From Bacillota bacterium (lineage in GTDB: Bacteria; Bacillota; Clostridia; Oscillospirales; Oscillospiraceae), in assembly GCA_023393155.1 (NCBI GenBank), contig JAEWML010000229.1, positions 1 to 5,464 on the forward strand: 5,464 bases of DNA, read 5' to 3'. Numbering within the stretch: position 1 is the first letter of the stretch; every line of letters starts with the position of its first letter. Under the pieces are notes generated by a model, which did no database searches, had not been told where the DNA came from, and saw only the letters and a list, made by a program, of their open reading frames with translations. The translations under genes and the position numbers were made by a program. This document shows, piece after piece, positions 1-5,464 of this stretch.

Positions 1-565
1 GGGCGAAACCAATTACAACGTGGATACCAGCAAGCAGCAGACGGAGCGGATTGCAGGCGTCGTTGCCGACTTGATGGTGTCCGTCAGTATTAACAGCGCC
101 GTCTCCGGCAGCATGACCCCGGCGGAGCTGATTAGCCACGTGGGCCATGCCGCAGGGATTGCGCCCAACGAGCAGACGGATAAAATCTCCATTCTGCTGG
201 CCCCGTTCTACGATCCCGACGGGGGAATCGTCCCCGGAGGAAACGAGCTGAACCTGCCCCCGTGGGTGCTTCCGGCCGCCGTAGGCGGCGGGGCGCTGCT
301 GCTTGTGCTGCTGCTTCTGTTGGCTGTTTTGGGAGGCAGGCGCAAAAAGCGGAAGGCTTTGGCCGCCGCGCCCATGGTGGCGCAGATCGCCTCGCCGCAG
401 GTGGCGGAGGTTGAGGTGCCTTTGAATGGCGCGGACATTATGGCCGTTAAAACGGAAAAGAGCATCCAGCTTCGCCAGAGCATCCGCAAGTTTGCAGAGG
501 AGAATCCCGAAATGGCCGCGCACATGCTGAAAAACTGGCTGAGGGGAGGCGAGGAGGATGAGTAA
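1..565 (+). CDS. fliF: Flagellar MS-ring protein FliF, C-terminal part (5' truncated by window edge)
   Basis: FliF forms the MS ring in the cytoplasmic membrane, the base on which rotor, export gate and rod assemble. The reading frame is already open at base 2, so the gene begins outside the window. The in-frame GTG at base 20 is not taken as a start, because family-like sequence (GETNYN) lies before it. The visible part is, in order: the end of the periplasmic region (a beta-rich stretch with LMVSVSIN, then ISILLAPFYDPDG); one strongly hydrophobic helix at about bases 263-337 (VLPAAVGGGALLLVLLLLLAVL), which is the second transmembrane segment; a basic stop-transfer cluster (GGRRKKRK); a variable linker; and the conserved tail near bases 470-550 (RKFAEENPEMAAHMLKNWL). 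That ENPE...NWL tail is known in the family to bind the FliG N-terminal domain. The gene ends with TAA, overlapping fliG by 8 bases. Identification is firm; the upstream half cannot be judged. Confidence 0.95.
   Translation, partial: GETNYNVDTSKQQTERIAGVVADLMVSVSINSAVSGSMTPAELISHVGHAAGIAPNEQTDKISILLAPFYDPDGGIVPGGNELNLPPWVLPAAVGGGALLLVLLLLLAVLGGRRKKRKALAAAPMVAQIASPQVAEVEVPLNGADIMAVKTEKSIQLRQSIRKFAEENPEMAAHMLKNWLRGGEEDE
541..549 (+). promoter_or_regulatory. Ribosome binding site of fliG
   Basis: A purine tract, GAGGGGAGG, ends 8 bases before the ATG at 558. It lies inside the last codons of fliF, so fliG translation starts within fliF and is probably coupled to it. A second GAGGAGG directly abuts the ATG and is too close to be the main site. 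Confidence 0.7.
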
Positions 566-1691
566 CTCCAGAAAGACCAGAGGCGCGGCAAGCGGCACAG
601 CCGAAAAAACGCAGGCTGCCGCTGCCAATTTTGCGGGCGAAAATCGCGACGAGCTGCCCCGGACCCAGCAGGTTGCCAAGGAAAAGCCGCTGCCCGTCCT
701 CACCGGACCCCAGAAGGCCGCGGCGGTAATTGTCTCCCTGGGTGCGGACAAGGCGTCTCAGATTTACAAGTTTATGGACTCCGACGACGTGGAAACCCTG
801 ACGCTGGAAGTAGCAAAACTGGGGTATCTGGACTCCCGGCAGACAGAGGATATTCTGGGCGATTTTTACGAGCTGTGCCTCACCAACAAGGCCATCACCG
901 AGGGCGGACTTGAGTACGCCAGAACGGTTTTGGAAAAGGCATTTGGAGAGCAGACGGCAAGCCAGCTTCTGGAAAAAGTGGAAAAGTCCATGAAGAACCG
1001 GCAGTTTGCATTTTTGGACAAGGCAGACGCCAAATCCCTGTTCTCCGCCTTGCAGTATGAGCGGCCCCAGACCATCGCGCTGGTACTGTCCTACGTCAGC
1101 CCCGGCAAGTCCGCCAACGTGGTGGAGCAGTTGGACCCCGCCAAGCAGATCAAGGTGGTGGAGAACATGGCCAAAATGGAAAGCCCTTCTCCCAGCACCA
1201 TGAAAATTATCGAAGCGGAGATGGGGCGGAGGTTCTCCACCATTATCAGCAGCAAGCATGTGAAGGTGGGCGGCATTGACTTTGTGGCCGACATGATGAA
1301 CAATATCGACCGCTCCAGCGAGAAAAGCATTTTCGACGGACTGTCCATTTACAATCAAGAGCTGGCGGACGAAATCCGCAAGCGGATGTTTGTATTCGAG
1401 GATCTGGTTAGCATGGACGACCGCTCGGTTCAGCGCTTCCTGCGGGACTGCGACCCCAAGGACATCGTGCTCTCCCTCAAGGCTGCCACCGACGACGTGG
1501 CCAACAAGCTGCTCGCCAATATGTCCACCCGCATGGCGCAGAACATCCGCGACGATTTGGAGATTACCACCAATGTCCGCATGAAGGATGTGGAGGAAGC
1601 GCAGCAGCGCATTGTGGATGTAATCCGCAAGCTGGAGGAGCAGAACGAAATCATCATCATCAAGAGCGGAAAGGACGACATCATTGCATAA
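558..1691 (+). CDS. fliG: Flagellar motor switch / rotor protein FliG
   Basis: FliG is the C-ring protein that binds the FliF tail, interacts with FliM, and meets the stator (MotA) to generate torque; it acts on the cytoplasmic face of the MS ring. The protein has 377 residues, against roughly 330-345 usual for the family. Residues 1-45 are a polar Ala/Lys/Gln-rich extension. The FliF-binding N-domain starts at LTGPQKAAAVIVSLG (about residue 48). The middle domain carries ERPQ (168-171) at the place of the EHPQ motif that helps bind FliM. The C-domain carries the MFVF hinge motif (277-280) and the charged torque helix DDRSVQRFLRD (287-297). The end, RMKDVEEAQQ then EIIIIKSG, matches the family C-terminus. 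The ATG at 558 is chosen because no in-frame ATG, GTG or TTG follows before the conserved domain and a good Shine-Dalgarno precedes it. It overlaps fliF and fliH by 8 bases each. Identification is very secure. Confidence 0.98.
   Translation: MSNSRKTRGAASGTAEKTQAAAANFAGENRDELPRTQQVAKEKPLPVLTGPQKAAAVIVSLGADKASQIYKFMDSDDVETLTLEVAKLGYLDSRQTEDILGDFYELCLTNKAITEGGLEYARTVLEKAFGEQTASQLLEKVEKSMKNRQFAFLDKADAKSLFSALQYERPQTIALVLSYVSPGKSANVVEQLDPAKQIKVVENMAKMESPSPSTMKIIEAEMGRRFSTIISSKHVKVGGIDFVADMMNNIDRSSEKSIFDGLSIYNQELADEIRKRMFVFEDLVSMDDRSVQRFLRDCDPKDIVLSLKAATDDVANKLLANMSTRMAQNIRDDLEITTNVRMKDVEEAQQRIVDVIRKLEEQNEIIIIKSGKDDIIA
1668..1675 (+). promoter_or_regulatory. Ribosome binding site of fliH, supporting a TTG start
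   Basis: GGAAAGGA ends 8 bases before the TTG at 1684 and lies inside the last codons of fliG. The next methionine codons in frame are far downstream (Met104 of the protein), beyond residues that fit a FliH N-terminus, so this site and the TTG are the best start. Confidence 0.6.
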
Positions 1692-2607
1692 CGGGAATGT
1701 CCTGAAAAACTTTATAAGACCCAAGGCGGAGCCCTATCTGTTTCCGGACAATCTTCAGGATGAAACGCCCTCTGCGGCGCGAAGAAACGCGGAGGAAGAC
1801 CTGCGGGAGGGCTTTTTAGACGAGCTGTTTGTAGACGGCGCGCCCCGGGCCGACGATTCTCCGGCGAAGGAAAAGGATGGTTTTCAGAAGCCGGAACAGA
1901 CGGAGGAGCCGCTTGCCGCCGCCGGTCGGATTCAATTTGCAAATGTGCAGGCCGAGGCCATTCTGGCGGCGGCGAAGGAGGAAGCGGAGCAAATGAAAGC
2001 CGCCTCCGGGGCCGAAGCACGGACCATGGCGGAAAAAATCCGGGAGGACGCCCGCCGGGAGGGCTATCGCGAAGGGTATGCCGAGGGCATGGCCGGGGCG
2101 GAGCAGGATTTGGCGGAGCGGCGCGAGGCTCAGGCCGCCAAGCTGGAGCAACAGCTTCAAACCTTCTTGGAGAATATCGCTTTGGCGCAGGACGAACTGA
2201 TGGAAGACGCCAAAACCGACATGCGGGATCTGGCCGTGGCGGTGGCGGAAAAGGTGGTGCGCATCAGCCTGAAAAGCTCCAGCGGCGTCATCGCCAAGAT
2301 GATTCAGGATGCCACGGAGAAAATGAAAAAGCGGGAATGGGTCCATATCTATGTTTCCGGCTGCGACGCCAAGGGCCTTGCCCAGATTACCCCCCGGCTG
2401 ACCCGGGCGCTTTCCGGCCTGTCCGACCACATCCGAATCATTCCCGTGGCGGAGGAGGAGGGCGGCACCTGCATTATCGAAACGCCGGACTCCATTATTG
2501 ACGCCAGCGCCCCCACCCAGATGGCCAATATCCGCGCGATGCTTGAAAATATCTCGCCGGACGATGGTCCTTCCCAGAATTTCGGACGACGCCCGGGCAA
2601 CCGGTGA
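1684..2607 (+). CDS. fliH: Flagellar export ATPase regulator/stator FliH
   Basis: FliH dimers bind FliI, restrain its ATPase activity and link the ATPase complex to the C-ring and export gate; related to type III secretion SctL proteins and the peripheral stalk of F/V-type ATPases. The protein has 307 residues, longer than the roughly 220-270 usual. In order: an N-terminal segment (NVLKNFIRPK, resembling the NVIK-type start of Gram-positive FliH); an acidic, poorly conserved region to about residue 80; a long helical stretch (about 85-215) with the family's glycine repeat G127-xxx-G131-xxx-G135 in REGYREGYAEG; and a globular C-domain (VVRISL, WVHIYVS, then GGTCIIETPDSIIDAS at 260-275) that ends in the usual QMANI..ML helix. 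Identity rests on these features together with its place between fliG and fliI. The TTG start overlaps the fliG stop by 8 bases (TTGCATAA), which suggests coupling. The exact start is less certain than the gene. Confidence 0.93.
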   Translation: MHNGNVLKNFIRPKAEPYLFPDNLQDETPSAARRNAEEDLREGFLDELFVDGAPRADDSPAKEKDGFQKPEQTEEPLAAAGRIQFANVQAEAILAAAKEEAEQMKAASGAEARTMAEKIREDARREGYREGYAEGMAGAEQDLAERREAQAAKLEQQLQTFLENIALAQDELMEDAKTDMRDLAVAVAEKVVRISLKSSSGVIAKMIQDATEKMKKREWVHIYVSGCDAKGLAQITPRLTRALSGLSDHIRIIPVAEEEGGTCIIETPDSIIDASAPTQMANIRAMLENISPDDGPSQNFGRRPGNR

Positions 2608-2615
2608 AAAAGGAG
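2607..2615 (+). promoter_or_regulatory. Ribosome binding site that sets the fliI start at GTG 2621
   Basis: AAAAAGGAG ends 5 bases before GTG at 2621. The ATG four codons later (2633) would be 17 bases away, too far, and the frame further upstream lies inside fliH and reads as non-family, proline/arginine-rich sequence. The start is therefore placed at 2621. Confidence 0.7.
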
Positions 2616-2620
2616 CAGCC

Positions 2621-3922
2621 GTGTTTGGTCAAATGATCCAGCAGCTTCAAAACGCCGATACCTTCAGCCTGACGGGAAGGATCGAGAATATCGTCGGCAT
2701 GTCCATCGAGGCCTCGGGGAAAAACGCGGCCGTGGGCGACATCTGCCGCATATACAACGGCGACACTGGAGATCAGGTGACGGCGGAGGTGGTGGGCTTT
2801 AAAAACGACCGCATCCTCCTGATGCCTTACTCCGACATGAGCGGCATTTCCGCGGGCAACTTTGTCCGCAACACGGGAAAGCAGCTCACCCTTCCCATGG
2901 GGCCGTTTCTCAGAGGGCGCATCATCAACGCGCTGGGCCAGCCCATCGACGGCGGCCCCTCCTTTGAGGCCGGGGCTTCCCACTGCGTGGAGGGCAAATA
3001 CATCAACCCCCTCACCCGCCCCGCCATTACGGAGCGGATGGAGTTCGGCGTGAAAGCCATTGACGGGCTGCTTACCATCGGGAAGGGCCAGCGTATCGGT
3101 ATCTTCGCAGGCTCCGGCGTGGGCAAGAGCACCCTGATGGGCATGATCGCAAGAAACGTGAAAGCCGACATCAACGTCATCGCCCTGGTGGGGGAGCGCG
3201 GACGGGAGGTTCTGGATTTCGTCCGCAAGGATTTGGGGGAGGAGGGCATGGCCCGGTCCGTTTTGGTGGTGGCCACCTCCGACCAGCCCGCCATGCTCCG
3301 CAAAAAATGCCCCTCCGTGGCCACCGGCATCGCGGAATACTTCCGGGATCAGGGCTACGATGTGCTGTTAATGATGGATTCCCTCACCCGGTTTGCCATG
3401 GCCCAGCGGGAAATCGGCCTTGCCGTGGGCGAGCCGCCCGTGGCCCGGGGGTACACCCCCTCTATTTACGCGGAGCTTCCAAAGCTGTTGGAGCGCAGCG
3501 GAAACTTCGAGCGTGGCTCCATCACCGGGGTTTACACCGTTCTGGTGGAGGGCGACGACACCAACGAGCCCATTGCCGATACCGTCCGGGGCATTTTGGA
3601 CGGGCATATCGTTCTCTCCCGGCGGCTGGCCGCCGCCAACCACTATCCCGCCATCGACGTGGGAGCCAGCATTTCCCGCCTGATGACGGACATTGTGCCT
3701 ATGGAAAACCGCAGGACGGCGGGCCGTGTCCGGGACATCATGAGCGTCTATGAAAAAAGCTCCGATCTGGTGTCCATCGGCGCGTATAAGGCGGGGACAA
3801 ACCCCAAGCTGGACTACGCTCTGGGCAAAATCGACGCCATCGACGCATTTTTAAAGCAGGGCGTGGATGAGGCGTTTTCCTATGAGGAAACCATGGGAGA
3901 GATGGAGCGCATTCTCCAATAG
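2621..3922 (+). CDS. fliI: Flagellum-specific export ATPase FliI
   Basis: FliI is the F1-beta-like hexameric ATPase at the cytoplasmic entrance of the flagellar type III export apparatus; ATP hydrolysis helps deliver and unfold substrates. From the GTG start it has 433 residues, normal for the family. The N-terminal beta-barrel domain covers about residues 15-90. The catalytic domain follows, with Walker A AGSGVGKST (163-171), the GERGREV segment with the likely catalytic Glu192, Walker B VLLMMDS ending at Asp253, REIGLAVGEPPVARGYTPS (263-281) and the alpha/beta ATPase signature PAIDVGASIS (343-352). The C-terminal helical domain ends in FLKQGVDEAFS and ERILQ. All catalytic residues are present, so it should be active. 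PAIDV..SISR, KGYTPS-like and GDDTNEPIADTVRGILDGHI blocks favour FliI/SctN over F1 subunits, and the flagellar neighbours favour FliI. It begins 13 bases after the fliH stop. Near-certain identification. Confidence 0.98.
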   Translation: MFGQMIQQLQNADTFSLTGRIENIVGMSIEASGKNAAVGDICRIYNGDTGDQVTAEVVGFKNDRILLMPYSDMSGISAGNFVRNTGKQLTLPMGPFLRGRIINALGQPIDGGPSFEAGASHCVEGKYINPLTRPAITERMEFGVKAIDGLLTIGKGQRIGIFAGSGVGKSTLMGMIARNVKADINVIALVGERGREVLDFVRKDLGEEGMARSVLVVATSDQPAMLRKKCPSVATGIAEYFRDQGYDVLLMMDSLTRFAMAQREIGLAVGEPPVARGYTPSIYAELPKLLERSGNFERGSITGVYTVLVEGDDTNEPIADTVRGILDGHIVLSRRLAAANHYPAIDVGASISRLMTDIVPMENRRTAGRVRDIMSVYEKSSDLVSIGAYKAGTNPKLDYALGKIDAIDAFLKQGVDEAFSYEETMGEMERILQ

Positions 3923-3935
3923 GCTAAATTGCCGG

Positions 3936-3944
3936 AAAGGGGAG
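3936..3944 (+). promoter_or_regulatory. Ribosome binding site of fliJ (GTG start)
   Basis: AAAGGGGAG ends 7 bases before the GTG at 3952, in the 29-base gap after fliI. It supports the GTG as start, and the following residues (KKFRFSLDTVLDYR) are the expected FliJ N-terminus. Confidence 0.7.
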
Positions 3945-3951
3945 CTGAGGC

Positions 3952-4407
3952 GTGAAAAAGTTTCGTTTTTCACTGGATACCGTGCTGGATTACCGCAGGC
4001 AGGTTCAGGACTTCATTCAGGTGGAGCTGGGCGCGCTGACGGCGGAGGTCCGGCGGCAGGAAGCCGCGCTGGAGGCCGCGCGGCAGAAATACGCGGAAAT
4101 TAACCGGGAGTACCGGGAGAAAAAGGCCGACGGCATGCTGATCGCGGAGCTTCGGGCCTATGAAACCGCGCTGGAGGTGCAGGAGGCCGTCAGCGTCCGG
4201 GAGGCAGGAAAGCTGAAAGTCCTCCGGAGGCAGGAGGAGGCTAAACGCCGGGAGCTGGTAAGCGCCAAGCAGGACGCGTCCTCCGTGGAAAAGCTGCGGG
4301 AGAAAAAGCTTCTGGCCTATACAAAAGAGCTGGAAAAGAGCGAGGAACAGTTTATTGATGATTTGGTATGCGCCCGCAGCGGAATTGCGCGGAGCGTATC
4401 GCCTTAA
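3952..4407 (+). CDS. fliJ: Flagellar export chaperone / ATPase stalk protein FliJ
   Basis: FliJ is a small coiled-coil protein that inserts into the FliI hexamer pore, much as the gamma subunit does in F1, and contacts FlhA to couple the ATPase to the export gate. The protein has 151 residues, typical for the family. It opens with the hallmark KKFRFSLDTVLDYRR. Nearly all of the rest is charged and alanine/leucine-rich with heptad-like spacing, fitting two long antiparallel helices (about 15-58 and 65-140) with a short break near KADGM (58-62). The conserved late part, SVEKLREKKLLAYTKELEKSE (111-131), matches the family's LEKL.E.....Y..E....E pattern. It has no signal peptide and no membrane segment, so it is cytoplasmic. 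Sequence similarity across FliJ proteins is low, so the call rests on N-terminus, coiled coil, length and position between fliI and fliK, which together are convincing. Confidence 0.93.
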   Translation: MKKFRFSLDTVLDYRRQVQDFIQVELGALTAEVRRQEAALEAARQKYAEINREYREKKADGMLIAELRAYETALEVQEAVSVREAGKLKVLRRQEEAKRRELVSAKQDASSVEKLREKKLLAYTKELEKSEEQFIDDLVCARSGIARSVSP

Positions 4408-4433
4408 TCATAAATCGCGGCCCCATTTCATTG

Positions 4434-4444
4434 AAAGGAGGTGA
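4434..4444 (+). promoter_or_regulatory. Very strong ribosome binding site of fliK
   Basis: AAAGGAGGTGA is an 11-base perfect complement to the usual 16S rRNA 3' tail (TCACCTCCTTT). The GGAGG core ends 7 bases before ATG 4449, so this ATG is preferred over the one at 4455. It is the best match in the window. It sits in the 41-base fliJ-fliK gap, where I see neither a terminator hairpin nor a convincing promoter. Confidence 0.85.
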
Positions 4445-4448
4445 GAAA

Positions 4449-5464
4449 ATGACGATGACAAACGAATTGCTGCAAATGGCACAGGCTTATGCCCAAACCC
4501 GGACGCAGAAAACAGGCGGAGCCGAAAGCAGCCAACCCACTCAAAACGGCGCGTCCGACTTTGAAAAGCTGCTGCGAAACCGCACCGATACGGGGCGGAC
4601 AAAGACAGGGGTGCAGCCCGAACCCGGAAAAACCGAGACGGAGCAGACGCAGGACCCGCAGGATGAAGCCCTTCGGGAGGTGACGGCGGCGATGGCGATG
4701 CTTGTGTTCCAGACCCAGCCTCCCCAGGTGCAAACGACGGAGCTTTTACCGGAGCAAGTCCAGACGCAGGCCGTCGCACCGGCACTTTTACAGATTGGTG
4801 AGGAAACGGCGCTGACAGACGGATTGGCACAGGAGCCTTCGGGTATGGAGAACCACGCAGTGAAGCCGGAGAACCCGTTGGGACGGGAGACAACCTCTCT
4901 TTACGCAGCCCGAAATCCGGAGACGGCGCAGGGCGCGGGCCTTTCCCAAGGCACGCAGAGCGCTCAAACAGCCCAAGATTCCCAGACCGCGCAAATCCTG
5001 TCTTCGGAGAATACGGGCGCACAGTCCGGCGATGCGAACGCGCAGGCGCAGGGCGAGTACGCCGACCTACTTCGCAGCTCTGAAGGCACCGAGACTCTCC
5101 GGGCGGAAAATGCCGACGTGGGAGCATCCCAGCCCCTGTTCCGCGAGACGGATTCGGTCCCCGTGAAGGTGGGCGAACCCGTGGCGGACACCACCCGGAC
5201 GGATTTGGACGAGCAGTTGACAGAGCAGGTGGGCAAGGCGCTGAAGGACGGCGCACAGCAGGTGAAGCTCCGCCTGACCCCCGAAAGTCTGGGCACGCTG
5301 ACCATTGACCTGACCCGGACGCAGGACGGCGCATTGCAGGTGGTGTTTCACACGACTACCGAAAAAGCGGCGGACCTGTTGAGCCGCCACGCGGACAGCC
5401 TGAGCGCCCTGCTCCAAAGCAACAGCCAGAGCACGGTGCAGGTGGAGGTCCGGCGGCAGGAGGA
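4449..5464 (+). CDS. fliK: Flagellar hook-length control protein FliK, N-terminal and part of C-terminal domain (3' truncated by window edge)
   Basis: FliK is exported during hook growth, measures hook length and, through its C-domain contacting FlhB, switches export from hook to filament substrates. The frame is open from ATG 4449 to the window end: 338 codons plus two bases, with no stop. The start is MTMTNELLQMAQAYAQTR. The middle (about residues 15-260) is low-complexity, rich in Gln, Thr, Glu, Ala and Pro, without hydrophobic segments, as expected of an extended secreted ruler. From residue 272 the Flg_hook C-domain is recognisable: VKLRLTPESLGTLTIDL, where the LRL.PE.LG pattern is the family hallmark, followed by LQVVFHTTTEKAADLLSRH and VQVEVRRQE at the edge. 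The end of that domain and the C-terminal tail are missing. Short reused peptides occur, for example TRTQ coded by ACCCGGACGCAG at both 4497-4508 and 5313-5324. Position after fliJ fits. The N-terminal half alone would not be recognisable. Confidence 0.93.
   Translation, partial: MTMTNELLQMAQAYAQTRTQKTGGAESSQPTQNGASDFEKLLRNRTDTGRTKTGVQPEPGKTETEQTQDPQDEALREVTAAMAMLVFQTQPPQVQTTELLPEQVQTQAVAPALLQIGEETALTDGLAQEPSGMENHAVKPENPLGRETTSLYAARNPETAQGAGLSQGTQSAQTAQDSQTAQILSSENTGAQSGDANAQAQGEYADLLRSSEGTETLRAENADVGASQPLFRETDSVPVKVGEPVADTTRTDLDEQLTEQVGKALKDGAQQVKLRLTPESLGTLTIDLTRTQDGALQVVFHTTTEKAADLLSRHADSLSALLQSNSQSTVQVEVRRQE

Noticed and set aside
447..1724. A long open frame on the - strand opposite fliG (425 codons).
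   Set aside because: It is an antisense shadow caused by GC-rich codon usage. Its translation is His/Leu/Gly-rich with no recognisable domain, while the + strand encodes an unmistakable FliG over the same bases.
2498..2620. Possible 41-residue N-terminal extension of FliI from an ATG inside fliH.
   Set aside because: The frame stays open by chance within fliH. The added residues are Pro/Arg-rich and not FliI-like, and a good Shine-Dalgarno directs the start to GTG 2621, giving the normal family length.
4044..4061. An exact 18-base direct repeat shared by fliJ (4044-4061) and fliK (5444-5461).
   Set aside because: Both copies are in frame and encode EVRRQE with the same favoured codons. There is no flanking similarity or terminal structure, so chance plus codon bias explains it better than a repeat element.
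4425..4436. Small inverted repeat TTCA-T-TGAA just before fliK, considered as an operator or terminator.
   Set aside because: The arms are only 4 bases and AT-only at the loop, with no following T-run. Such matches are expected by chance.
4408..5334. A long open frame on the - strand opposite fliK (308 codons), which looks like the only long frame at the right end.
   Set aside because: Its product is Pro/Ser/Arg-rich and unlike any family I know. The + strand frame from ATG 4449 has a perfect Shine-Dalgarno, operon position and a recognisable Flg_hook domain; it lacks a stop only because the window ends.
1..5464. A search for a novel defence, mobile or RNA-based system.
   Set aside because: Nearly every base is accounted for by six flagellar genes in their usual order. 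No transposase, integrase, tRNA-like fold, repeat array, toxin pair or unexplained non-coding stretch over 41 bases is present.

Overview
The window is one continuous stretch of a flagellar basal-body and export operon. Every gene is on the + strand, in the order fliF (3' end only), fliG, fliH, fliI, fliJ, fliK (5' part only, running off the right edge). Together they encode the membrane ring (FliF), the rotor/switch ring (FliG), the soluble export ATPase complex (FliH regulator, FliI ATPase, FliJ stalk) and the hook-length ruler (FliK). This is the classical fliFGHIJK block of Bacillota and many other bacteria, where flgB, flgC and fliE usually lie upstream and flgD and flgE downstream. None of those neighbours is in the window.

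The organism is most likely a motile, GC-rich Gram-positive of the Clostridia. An Oscillospiraceae-like gut lineage is a reasonable guess, but this is inference. The support is the gene order, strong purine-rich Shine-Dalgarno sites of Firmicute type (the one before fliK is an 11-base perfect complement to the usual 16S rRNA tail), free use of GTG and TTG starts, base composition of roughly 60% GC by eye, and FliG and FliI sequences of the Bacillota/Thermotoga kind.

Layout: 1-565 FliF C-terminus (last periplasmic part, second transmembrane helix, cytoplasmic FliG-binding tail); 558-1691 FliG; 1684-2607 FliH; 2621-3922 FliI; 3952-4407 FliJ; 4449-5464 FliK, incomplete. The fliF/fliG and fliG/fliH junctions each overlap by 8 bases, and the later gaps are 13, 29 and 41 bases. 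I see no internal promoter or terminator, so one polycistronic transcript with translational coupling at the first two junctions is the simplest reading. No intergenic stretch exceeds 41 bases.

How the genes work together: FliF forms the MS ring and its tail anchors FliG. FliH holds FliI and docks the ATPase at the C-ring and export gate. The FliI hexamer hydrolyses ATP with FliJ in its central pore to support export through FlhA/FlhB. FliK is secreted during hook assembly and switches substrate specificity at the right hook length.

I found no RNA gene, mobile element, CRISPR array or novel system. The points worth a second look are modest: an N-terminal extension on FliG, a long and tryptophan-free FliH N-terminus, an ERPQ variant of the FliG EHPQ motif, and the absence of a motE/ylxF-like gene between fliJ and fliK.
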